From Calothrix sp. PCC 7716 (GTDB lineage Bacteria > Cyanobacteriota > Cyanobacteriia > Cyanobacteriales > Nostocaceae): a DNA stretch of 64,000 nt. The notes under the pieces were generated by a model, which saw only the letters and a program-made list of their open reading frames with translations, had not been told where the DNA came from and searched no databases. A program made the translations under genes and the position numbers. Where the stretch lies: positions 7,196,580-7,260,579 of the forward strand of contig NZ_AP025018.1 in NCBI RefSeq assembly GCF_019977735.1, in the 5' to 3' direction. Within the stretch, counting starts at the first letter, position 1, and each line of letters begins with the position of its first letter. Positions 1 to 8,516 of this stretch are shown here, in pieces.

Positions 1-665
1 TTAATTTGCCAAGTCTGACGGTCTACTAAAAATTCTCTAATTAGGGTAATTATTTCGTCGTAATTTAAGTCTTGTATAATTTCTGCTTCTGGAAGCTCAA
101 TCCCAAATTGCTTTAACTTTTGCACTAAGGTTGGATTTAATACTACATCCTCTTCTAAGGCAGATAGTTTATATACATCTCGTCTAGGTTGCTTAATTAA
201 CTTTACAGGAACTAAAATTAACGGCGAGGTTAAAGCTTCTTCTGGTTTATCCTTGTCATACCAAGTTAATGCTCCCAATGCAAGAAATAAACTGTTTACT
301 CCTCGCTCTTCAAATGACAGTCGCGCTTCGCTACGTAATTTCTTCAGGCGTTTGAGTTGTTCGCTACCTGTTTGACGAGTAATTAATTCCAGAGGATTTG
401 CGGCGCCTGGTAATGCTTTATTATTTTTCAATAGCGAAGTATCTTGATACTCACTATCAAACATCTGAAAATTAAGCGTTTTCTTCTCAAATACAAGGTT
501 TTGCAAGAGAATATTCGCAGAATCTGTGAGAATCTCTAAAGCTCGTGGACTATCTTGGTTAAACTTGATAAGAGGATTTCGTTTCCCCAAGTCAGCTAAC
601 CCAGCTTTCCACTTTGCAATCTTTTGAATAAGGTTTTGCCGAAAGTCCAAAGCTGGCTGCTGCAT
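1..665 (-). CDS. DUF4011-type superfamily I helicase, N-terminal part
   Basis: The reading frame starts at the ATG at 663-665 and stays open to the left edge, so only about 221 N-terminal residues are visible and the rest lies outside the window. The translation shows KWKAGLADLGKRNPLIKF near the start, then RALEIL, and later FEERGVNSLFLALGALTWY followed by SPLILVPVKL. From family knowledge this pattern is the DUF4011 domain that heads very large COG1112-type SF1 DNA/RNA helicases. The ATPase motifs would be further left. Some defence systems (Mokosh type) use COG1112 helicases, so a defence role is possible but not shown here. Confident on the domain, not on the role. Confidence 0.75.
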   Translation of the reverse strand, partial: MQQPALDFRQNLIQKIAKWKAGLADLGKRNPLIKFNQDSPRALEILTDSANILLQNLVFEKKTLNFQMFDSEYQDTSLLKNNKALPGAANPLELITRQTGSEQLKRLKKLRSEARLSFEERGVNSLFLALGALTWYDKDKPEEALTSPLILVPVKLIKQPRRDVYKLSALEEDVVLNPTLVQKLKQFGIELPEAEIIQDLNYDEIITLIREFLVDRQTWQI

Positions 666-879
666 ATCCGCTCTCTTGTTTAATTACACTTATACTAGAA
701 CACTGTAGTTATTTTAGCTGACTAGCGTTTGCTTGAAAAATACTTTCTATACAAATAAACAACAAGATTTTTCCTGTATCTCTAAATTCGTATCAGGAGA
801 AAATTCTCAGAGGTAAAGTGTAATATGTTTTACAGATAAGCAACGGCGCCCATTATCTTGTAGAAGGCACCTATCCAAC

Positions 880-1572
880 TTATGGTTTTGCTAATTTTTG
901 TACAAAACTTACATATTCGGAACTACTCAATCCTTGTTGTCGCACAGCTAAAACCTTTGCCATATCACCCGCAAGCAATGCTTTCACATCTAACCACAAA
1001 CCTGGATAAACCTGGCTTTTAATTACACCACTTGCATCAGCTTCTAAAGATATATACTCGCCATTCTGTAAGCAAAACCAATCAAGTTTATTATCTAACG
1101 TTTGCCAAACAATATATTCTTTTACGCCATTGCGACGATAAACTTTTTTCTTATCGTGTAAATCATTCGCTGCGCTGCTTCCTGCGACTTCAGCAACTAA
1201 TTCTGGCGCCCCTTCTATATAATCATCAATAGTAATACGCGAATTTCCACCTGATTCGATACGTAGCGAAGCGTCAGGTTGTGGTTCGTTGTCTGCATCT
1301 AACCGAACTGTTGCATTATCATTCAAATCAACCCCCGGAGTAACTGCTTCGTAAACTCCCAACCACGTCATCAACCTTCCGTGAGGTTTACCATGAGCTT
1401 TAGAGCGGACTGGAGATGCCATGTATACTATTCCCTCTATCAATTCTGCTTTTTTAATATGCGGCATCGCGGTATATCGCCGTTCAAATTCATGACGAGT
1501 CAACCTATCGCCATTTTCCAATGGTGGAATGTAAGTACTTCTATTAAGGTTTTGCTCTACTGATGCTGTCAT
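880..1572 (-). CDS. Uma2 family (DUF820) putative endonuclease
   Basis: A protein of about 230 residues with the Uma2/DUF820 PD-(D/E)XK-like fold that is greatly expanded in cyanobacteria. Visible family marks are DNATVRLDADNEPQPDASL, then PELVAEVAGSSAANDLHDK, then YRRNGVKEYIVW, which carry the conserved acidic residues and the core lysine. The frame could open five codons earlier at a TTG, but the ATG at 1570-1572 is the natural start. Function in cells is unknown for most members. About 85 bases around its 3' end (838-895) reappear in decayed form at 11262-11345. Confidence 0.8.
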   Translation of the reverse strand: MTASVEQNLNRSTYIPPLENGDRLTRHEFERRYTAMPHIKKAELIEGIVYMASPVRSKAHGKPHGRLMTWLGVYEAVTPGVDLNDNATVRLDADNEPQPDASLRIESGGNSRITIDDYIEGAPELVAEVAGSSAANDLHDKKKVYRRNGVKEYIVWQTLDNKLDWFCLQNGEYISLEADASGVIKSQVYPGLWLDVKALLAGDMAKVLAVRQQGLSSSEYVSFVQKLAKP

Positions 1573-1758
1573 GCCGGAAAATACCAATAAAGAATTGTCC
1601 TTGCGTTTAGTATATCAGTTTTAGTCAGTAGCTGTTTAACATTGGGGGCTAAATGATAAGATTTGTAACAATTTCGGCAAGTTTGTGTAAAAACCGCGCG
1701 CATAAAAATGAATTATATTTATAAGCTCAACTTTTGATGATGCTGTTTAGTAGCAGAT

Positions 1759-2328
1759 ATGAGATTAACACCTTGGTCGCTCTTTATCTTGATGGCAATA
1801 GGGATAATAGTTAATATTCCGGTTAGTCTCCTTGCTCAATCTCAACCTATACAGCAAGTAGGACAACCAAACAGCGAAGAAGAAGTCAAGCAAAAGAATC
1901 TACAAGTGCTTCGATTGTACATGGAAGGCAATTACACAGATGCTATTAACCTTGCAGAGCGTACTTTGGCAATTGCTCAAAAGATATTAGGAAAAGAACA
2001 TCCTGAATTAGCTACTAGCCTTGAAAATTTGGCTATACTCTACCAAGTACAGGGAAACTATCAACAGGTTGAACCTCTCCTGCAACGTGCCCTAGTTATT
2101 TTAGAAAAGGTGCGTGGAAAAGAACATCCTGAAATTGCCAGAATTCTCAACAATTTGGCTCAAGTATATCAGGTACAAGAAAAGGTGCTAGGAAAAGAAA
2201 ATCCTGATATTGTTAGTACTCTTCACGGTTTAGCATATTTGTACCAAACACAGGGGGCGCCTCTAGTCCCGTGGTGTTTGCAGATATTGATTACAACCAG
2301 CAAGAAAAAGGGACTTCCAATTAAATAA
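1759..2328 (+). pseudogene. TPR/CHAT protein, internally deleted
   Basis: The first 26 or so residues form a signal peptide (hydrophobic LFILMAIGIIVNIPVSLLAQ). Then come kinesin-light-chain-like tetratricopeptide repeats with the repeated signature LGKEHPELATSLENLA, ALVILEKVRGKEHPEIARIL and a third, shorter one. Homology ends at about 2256, and the last 24 residues look unlike any TPR. In another frame, 2267-2390 reads PVVFADIDYNQQEKGTSN, stop, INTPSTQLQSVGLKDIA, which resembles the interior of a CHAT (caspase-like) domain. The sensible reading is a TPR-CHAT gene that lost its middle and was shifted out of frame. The junction sits next to a GGCGCC. Confidence 0.6.
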
Positions 2329-2518
2329 ACACCCCGAGTACACAGTTACAAAGTGTTGGTTTGAAAGATATCGCAATGAACCAAAAGTTGAGTGCTGTAC
2401 ACTTACTGATTCTGCTAAATTGTAAAATTTTGTTTCTTACTCTCTTAAATCACTTGAAGCGGTAGCAGGTAGGCGCCTGATACCTAGCCCGCTCAGGAGT
2501 GACTGATGAATCCTAGTA

Positions 2519-4381
2519 TTAGGCAACTTTGTTTGAGTCTAACTTCTTTGAAAAATCTGATATAGATTTTTGTGGAAGTGAGTGTGGTAATAATTGCACG
2601 CGCCAGAGTTCTCGGTCATCAGTTAAATCGCTTGCAGCGGTTCTACCGTGCAACATGTAATGATTTTCAATTAAAAGTAGGTCGCCTTGCTGCCAATCAT
2701 GGCAAATTAAACAGCTATCGTCGTACACCTTGGCTTGTAGTTCAGCAATTAGTTGTTGAAAATCTTGTTGGGGTAGACTTTGTGATGATAGCTCAAAGGT
2801 TTGTAATTTAGAGCTAGAAGCTTCTTGATAGCGAAGGATATCTTCACCTGTAATCGGGTGTTGCATAATTAATGGATAGCTGTGTTTTTTGCCTCCGTAG
2901 TAAGTAAGTTTGGTGAAGTAATCAATTTCTATTTGTTTCCAAACCTCAACTTTTGTAGAGCCGGCATTTTCAAGCACTCTTCGACCGTCAACTATTGTGG
3001 TCTGTCCTTCTCCATTTGCTGGAGCTTTATGACAATAAAGAATAAAAAACTGAGGTGTAAAATCTTCATAGCGACCGCTTGCTTCTAAGTAAGAGGGTGG
3101 CATACTTAAATCCCAATGTAAGGGAACAGCTTCACGAGAAGCAATATAACCATCAGGTCTTTCTTTTGGTCGAATTGTATGTACAGGTCCGAAGTCCCAG
3201 ATTACTGGTTTTCCAAACAAGCTTGAAAACTCGACAAGATGCTCTTTACTGTCAACATGAAAACCTCGTAAAACCACAAACCCATACTCTAAACAAAGAT
3301 TTTGTAATGTTTTTGAATTAAGGCAAGAACAGTCAGGCTTTTGCTGATTAACATTACCTTTATAAGTAATGCGAATTCCTGTTTTTGGCGGGTTGATAAT
3401 TTCTAATTCACATTCACTCCAAATTTCTTCAGTTGACTGTAAGAAATACCAAGGTTGTTGGTGACGCTTAACTAAAGCGGTTAGTGGTAATTTTTCTGCT
3501 TCTTCTTTTTTCATCATAATTTCTTGATTGTCAGAAGTTTTAACAACTACGTTATGCCAAGGGGTAATACAACGATAATCATTAGGCAATACATGAACAG
3601 CAAATTTTGGTCCTGAATTATTATGACCATGAACAGAAAGCCGAACATGATGTGGAAACTTTTCTGAAAGTAGTTTCGTTAATGCATCATTCCGTTGAAT
3701 CATTATTTTAGCGAATTCACCACTCTGCTTGAGCCGAGTTTTTTTTGTTTTAGGGGAATTACTATTAGTCCAAGGATTGTCTTGAAAAAGGAAATTCTTC
3801 AGACCTTGGTAAGTTTGACGTATTTGTTCATCATTTTGGATTTGCGCTTCTACTTGCTGTTTGTCAAGAGAACAATATTGGCTCATCAGTTGTTCTCGGA
3901 GAGCATCATATCCATTTTGTGATGAGAAAAAGCTATCTAAAGATTCCCAGGAAATGTGACGAACTTTGATAAGATTTTTAAGAGTAATATTATACTTATC
4001 TTGGGTTTCTTCAGAAACTCCAATTAAATCAGAGAAGGTAGTTCCATCACTAAAAATGATAAGTTTACATCCTGGTGCGTAAAATTTTCTCACTTGTTCG
4101 CAGAAATTATCTAGATATTCTAAGGCAATTTCTTCTCCTCGGTCTGGTAAATAGCCAAATACTTTAGAGTTTGTGTTGGGTGACTTGCAGGGAAATCCAG
4201 GCAAAATCATCTCTATTGGTTGACTCCTGCGGATAAAATACATTAGTTGCTCTGCTAAAAAAGTTTTCCCTTTTGTTTCAAAGCAGTCATTTTTAGCTTT
4301 AGAAAGTAATTGGCGGAAAAGTTTCACAAATTGGGAAACAACCAATTGATGATTTTTGGCTTCAATATGTACTGTAGTCAT
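2519..4381 (-). CDS. isocyanide synthase fused to Fe(II)/2-oxoglutarate oxygenase
   Basis: Two enzymes of isonitrile biosynthesis in one chain of 620 residues. Residues about 15-340 are the isocyanide synthase (PvcA/DIT1/IsnA) domain: LPGFPCKSPNTNSKVFGYLP and LIIFSDGTTFSDLIGVSEE are its best-known stretches. Residues about 350-610 are a TauD-type oxygenase with the iron triad His426-x-Asp428 (PLHWDLSM) and His582 (NHYMLHGR) and a likely 2OG-binding Arg598; numbering counts from an upstream in-frame ATG at 4393. Known homologues convert an aromatic amino acid (Tyr or Trp) to an isonitrile, and the oxygenase then decarboxylates or desaturates it. The start at 4381 is preferred because AAGGA lies 11 bases upstream, while the ATG at 4393 overlaps it. 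No other biosynthetic gene adjoins it. The exact product is unknown. Confidence 0.85.
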   Translation of the reverse strand: MTTVHIEAKNHQLVVSQFVKLFRQLLSKAKNDCFETKGKTFLAEQLMYFIRRSQPIEMILPGFPCKSPNTNSKVFGYLPDRGEEIALEYLDNFCEQVRKFYAPGCKLIIFSDGTTFSDLIGVSEETQDKYNITLKNLIKVRHISWESLDSFFSSQNGYDALREQLMSQYCSLDKQQVEAQIQNDEQIRQTYQGLKNFLFQDNPWTNSNSPKTKKTRLKQSGEFAKIMIQRNDALTKLLSEKFPHHVRLSVHGHNNSGPKFAVHVLPNDYRCITPWHNVVVKTSDNQEIMMKKEEAEKLPLTALVKRHQQPWYFLQSTEEIWSECELEIINPPKTGIRITYKGNVNQQKPDCSCLNSKTLQNLCLEYGFVVLRGFHVDSKEHLVEFSSLFGKPVIWDFGPVHTIRPKERPDGYIASREAVPLHWDLSMPPSYLEASGRYEDFTPQFFILYCHKAPANGEGQTTIVDGRRVLENAGSTKVEVWKQIEIDYFTKLTYYGGKKHSYPLIMQHPITGEDILRYQEASSSKLQTFELSSQSLPQQDFQQLIAELQAKVYDDSCLICHDWQQGDLLLIENHYMLHGRTAASDLTDDRELWRVQLLPHSLPQKSISDFSKKLDSNKVA

Positions 4382-4754
4382 AATTAATTTCATCCTTAAT
4401 ATCCGTTTAATGAGCTATCCATACAGTGGAATGGCTCTCTATTAACTCAAACGGTAAGGAATTTTCTTTTATGCATCCTCTAGAACTGTGCGTTTGCACT
4501 TTGAGTGAGGTGGTAAGAGCATAAAACCCTGAGAAAAAAGAAATAAGTTAATCTTTAAACTCTAGATAAGCTTCCGTTAATCAGGGAATGACATCATTGT
4601 GTCAAGAAAACAAGCGTGGATTCTAGGAAACAATAATTAGTGACTGTATATTATCAAGTTATTCGTGTACTAGATACCCCGGACGTGAAGCGGCGTAATA
4701 ATTGACACCATCAAAAAGCAATAGCTACATAGTCATCAAAAAATTATTGGTTTT
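4382..4754. other. divergent intergenic region
   Basis: About 370 bases between the divergently transcribed isocyanide synthase fusion and the alkaline phosphatase. It must hold both promoters. I see no gene, no strong hairpin and no PHO-box-like tandem repeat that I would defend. Confidence 0.4.
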
Positions 4755-7700
4755 ATGAATATGACGAATTCTACCAGTGGGAATCACGTAATTTTTCTGC
4801 ACCCAGATGGAACCAGTCCGTCGCATTATGCATTGGCAAGATTTGTAGATCAAGGGCCTGACGGACGTTTGAATTGGGACATGATGTCTAATTCAGGTGT
4901 TTACCTGGGTCATATGGAAGACCAACTGGGGGGAACCTCGAATGGTGGTGCAGTGACTCACGCTACAGGCGCCAAGGTATATGCAGAATCTTTTGGTTTG
5001 AATGCAGATGGTTCGCCAGTTACTCCTCTCTCAGGTAACACAGGTAAGACCATTGTCGAAGAAGCAATTGCAGCGAACAAGGTGACTGCTTTGGTTCAGT
5101 CGGGTGCTGCATTCGAGCCTGGTACAGCCGCGTTTGTATCTCAGGTGGGTGAAATAGTTGATGCAAATGGAAACAGAATTCCACCCCGTCAGCGTGCGGC
5201 AGATATCACTAAAGAAGTCATCCTCTCTGGAGTAGATTTCATTTTAGGTGGTGGCGAACTCAACATGATACCCATCGGTACTGAGGGCTTCCACGGTACG
5301 GCGGCTGAATATGATGCCCTTAGCACTAGCGCCTTGCAACGTCCCAGCGAAAACCTGATTGAATTGGCGAAGGGCAATGGTTATACCGTTGTTTACAACG
5401 AGCAACAACTCAACGACCTGCTCGATCCGACAAAGACTCCTACACCACCAACCAAAGTGTTGGGCGTATTTGCTCCTATCCACACCTTCAACGACCGTCC
5501 AGAAGAAGTTTTAGCCTCACGGGACTTACCACTCTATGCTGAAACAGCCCCGACAATCGCCGAGATGCTGGATGTTACCCAGAAGTTGATGGAAAAACAT
5601 CCTAACTTCAACAATGGCTCGATTACAATTGTTGAAGAAGAAGGAGCCGACAACTTCGGTAACAATAACAATGCTGCTGGAGTTCTAGAAGGTGTGCGTC
5701 GTGCAGATGCGGCGGTTGGGGTAGCAATGGACTTTATTAACAAGTATCCTAATACCCTGTTGCTAACTGCAGCTGATAGCGATGCAGGTGGTTTACAAGT
5801 AGTTGACCCACGTACTCCAGGTCAGCCTGTCAGCAATATTAACAATAACCCCACTACCGAACCACGCAACGTACCCCTTGATGGTCAAACAGGAGCAAAT
5901 ACCCTGCCTTTTGTTGCTGCTCCTGACGCGAATGGTGATGTTTTCAATTTTGCTGTCGGTTGGGCAGGTACACCCGACTTTGCTGGTTCCATCGTATCGA
6001 AGGCACACGGTCTGAACGCAGATAAGTTACCTGCAACGGTGGACAACACGGGGATGTACGAGTTGATGTACGAAACTCTGTTTAATACCGAACTACCTTC
6101 GCGCAACGAAGCACCAACAGCAGCACCGAAAGCCACCAAGGACACTGGCAACGTTATCTTCATTCACCCCGATGGTACCAGCCCTTCGCATTACATGGCG
6201 TTGCGAAACATCGATAAGGGTCCCGATGGGCGCCTCAACTGGGACATGATGTCCGATGCTGGGGTTTACCTGGGACATATGGAAAACCAACTAACAGGTA
6301 CTTCCAACGCGGGTGCAGTTACCCACGCGAACGGCGTAAAGGTGTTCAACGAATCCTTTGGATTGGAAGAAGATAATACTCGCGTTACTCCAGCATCAGG
6401 TAAAACTGGCTACACCATCCTTGAAGAAGCAATTGAAGCTGGAAAAGCAACTGCGCTAATACAATCTGGTCACTTAGCAGAACCTGGTACTGCTGCTTTT
6501 GCTGCGGAAACTACTAACCGTGATGGTGATAATATTCGAGCGCGCGATAAGTATGCTGAAATTATCGAGGACGTCATCCGCTCTGGTACTGACGTAATTA
6601 TGGGCGGTGGTGAACTATATATGTTGCCGCAAGGCACTACAGGTTTCCACGTCACTACTGAACTAGATGCTTCAGAAAGCAGCCCCGAAAGGCGCCCTAC
6701 TACTAACCTGATTGATTTGGCTAAGTCTTTGGGTTACACAGTGGTTTACACTGAAGAACAAATGAATCAGGTAGTTAATGGTACTAACCCACCACAGAAA
6801 CTCTTGGGTGTGTTCGCTGCAACAAATACCTATAACGACCGCACTGAAGAAGCACTAGGACTCAACAGCAGCAATCCTCTACCTTTGTATGTAGCAACAG
6901 CACCCACCGTCGCCGAGATGATGGAGGCATCTTTGAAGATACTTAATAAAGACCCGGATGGCTTCTTTGTAGTAGTTGAGGAAGAAGGTTCGGATAACTT
7001 TGCTAACAATAACAACGCCGTAGGGACAGTTGAGGCAGTCCGTCGGGCAGATGCAGCAATTGGCGTGGCGATGAATTATGTTAATACCCAAGACCCTAAC
7101 ACTTTAGTTATTACTGCCGCAGACAGTGATGCTGGTGGTTTGCAAGTGACCCAATTTGCTCCTTACACTCGTCCATCTGGAAACTATACTCCTAGCAATC
7201 CAGCAATCGCCGATAGTGAACCATCTGCTCCTTTTCTCAACGTTAACCCAACAACAACCAATACCAACCGAGCTGTGTTGGATGGTGTGAATGGCAGTAC
7301 AGGTAGTGCAGAGGCACCTTGGATACCATTTGCTGCTCAGGACAGTATAGATGGACCAATGGGTAACTTTGGTGTTGCCTGGGTCGGTACTCCAGACTTT
7401 CCTGGTAGCATTGTTTCCAAAACCTACGGTATGAATGCTGATAAATTACCTAGTACCTTAGATAACACCAAAATCTACGATTTGATGTACCAGACGTTGT
7501 TTGGTGTCACACCAGAATTTGCTGCTGCCCAGCAAGAAACCAAGTTATTATCCGGTACTAGTGGGAATGATATCTTAATTGCAGGCGCCCCTGGTGGTAG
7601 CTTTGACGGTATTAATGACTCCGTATTTACTGGTGCAGGCAATGATGAAGTTGATACACAAACTGCAACTTCTCCAATTGCTGGTCGTAATCGCATTGAC

Positions 7701-8183
7701 TTAGGTAGCGGTAACGATACTGTCTTTGTTAGCAAGAGCGATAGTGCATTTGGTGGTTCCGGAAATGATGTATTCGATGCTACTAATGCCCTTGGTGGCA
7801 ACCGCATGTCCGGTGGGGCTGGGAATGATATTTTCTATCTTGGTAGTAATGACCGCGCATTAGGTGGCAATGGTAACGACCAATTCTATGTTCAATCGGG
7901 TGGTGACAACCTGCTTTCTGGTGGTGCTGGTGCAGACCAATTCTGGATTGCAAACGCGGAATTACCTTCAACAGCGAACACTATTCTCGATTTCCAAGTT
8001 GGTACTGATGTAATTGGCATTCTTGGTAGTGCTAGTTTGGGCATTTCTGCATCAACTGTGAATCTAAGCCAAGTTGGTAGTGATACACAGATTGCTTTTG
8101 GCGGTCAAACTTTGGCTGTTCTAGGTGGTATTGAAGCAACCAGCTTGAACCCAGATGATGCTAGCCAATTTGTCTTTGCTTAA
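4755..8183 (+). CDS. tandem alkaline phosphatase with RTX-like calcium-binding tail
   Basis: A 1142-residue protein made of two alkaline-phosphatase-superfamily domains (about 10-450 and 470-910) and a C-terminal haemolysin-type region (about 925-1140). Each phosphatase copy repeats the same landmarks: HPDGTSPSHY, RLNWDMMS, VYLGHMEDQLGGTSN or its equivalent, EEEGADNFGNNNN and AADSDAGGLQV. The TSN serine lines up with the PhoA nucleophile, but the usual preceding Asp is Thr. The tail has GTSGNDILIAG, GAGNDEV, GSGNDTV and GGSGNDVF glycine/aspartate nonamers. There is no Sec signal peptide, which fits type I secretion of RTX proteins. The likely role is releasing phosphate from organic esters outside the cell. 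The two domains have diverged, so the duplication is old. Confidence 0.85.
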   Translation: MNMTNSTSGNHVIFLHPDGTSPSHYALARFVDQGPDGRLNWDMMSNSGVYLGHMEDQLGGTSNGGAVTHATGAKVYAESFGLNADGSPVTPLSGNTGKTIVEEAIAANKVTALVQSGAAFEPGTAAFVSQVGEIVDANGNRIPPRQRAADITKEVILSGVDFILGGGELNMIPIGTEGFHGTAAEYDALSTSALQRPSENLIELAKGNGYTVVYNEQQLNDLLDPTKTPTPPTKVLGVFAPIHTFNDRPEEVLASRDLPLYAETAPTIAEMLDVTQKLMEKHPNFNNGSITIVEEEGADNFGNNNNAAGVLEGVRRADAAVGVAMDFINKYPNTLLLTAADSDAGGLQVVDPRTPGQPVSNINNNPTTEPRNVPLDGQTGANTLPFVAAPDANGDVFNFAVGWAGTPDFAGSIVSKAHGLNADKLPATVDNTGMYELMYETLFNTELPSRNEAPTAAPKATKDTGNVIFIHPDGTSPSHYMALRNIDKGPDGRLNWDMMSDAGVYLGHMENQLTGTSNAGAVTHANGVKVFNESFGLEEDNTRVTPASGKTGYTILEEAIEAGKATALIQSGHLAEPGTAAFAAETTNRDGDNIRARDKYAEIIEDVIRSGTDVIMGGGELYMLPQGTTGFHVTTELDASESSPERRPTTNLIDLAKSLGYTVVYTEEQMNQVVNGTNPPQKLLGVFAATNTYNDRTEEALGLNSSNPLPLYVATAPTVAEMMEASLKILNKDPDGFFVVVEEEGSDNFANNNNAVGTVEAVRRADAAIGVAMNYVNTQDPNTLVITAADSDAGGLQVTQFAPYTRPSGNYTPSNPAIADSEPSAPFLNVNPTTTNTNRAVLDGVNGSTGSAEAPWIPFAAQDSIDGPMGNFGVAWVGTPDFPGSIVSKTYGMNADKLPSTLDNTKIYDLMYQTLFGVTPEFAAAQQETKLLSGTSGNDILIAGAPGGSFDGINDSVFTGAGNDEVDTQTATSPIAGRNRIDLGSGNDTVFVSKSDSAFGGSGNDVFDATNALGGNRMSGGAGNDIFYLGSNDRALGGNGNDQFYVQSGGDNLLSGGAGADQFWIANAELPSTANTILDFQVGTDVIGILGSASLGISASTVNLSQVGSDTQIAFGGQTLAVLGGIEATSLNPDDASQFVFA

Positions 8184-8516
8184 TTGCCGCGATTTAAACT
8201 AACTAGCACTCTTTAGGTAGAGACGTTGCATGTAACGTCTCTACCTAACCGTATTGCATCGAAGATTTCGTATATCAGTTTTAAGAGCGTCGATGTGCGC
8301 GCATTGGGGCAAAATTTTAGAGTTTGCGCGAAGATATTGGTATCTCAATGTCAGCAGGATAGTCAAGGACTTTTATGAAGACTAGCAACGGATTATGAAC
8401 GGATGTAACCGATGGTTAATTTTATAAAACCAGAACTTATTTGTAACTAATAAATTATCCGTTACATCTGCTGTATCCGTTGCAAACCAACCTCCAAATT
8501 CAATGATATATAGGTA
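8184..8516. other. intergenic region with strong hairpin
   Basis: Sequence between the convergent phosphatase and ScyD/E-like genes. Apart from the palindrome listed separately at 8214-8247, it holds a cluster of short direct and inverted words around CGGATGTAAC and CCGTTACATC (about 8395-8480) that could form a second hairpin. No gene is visible. Confidence 0.4.
8214..8247. repeat. GTAGAGAC palindromic repeat, likely bidirectional terminator
   Basis: Perfect 14-bp inverted repeat TAGGTAGAGACGTT (8214-8227) and its complement (8234-8247) around a 6-base loop. It lies 30 bases after the phosphatase stop. It belongs to the dispersed GTAGAGAC...GTCTCTAC family seen also at 18684, 40854, 42740 and 44300. 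Confidence 0.7.
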
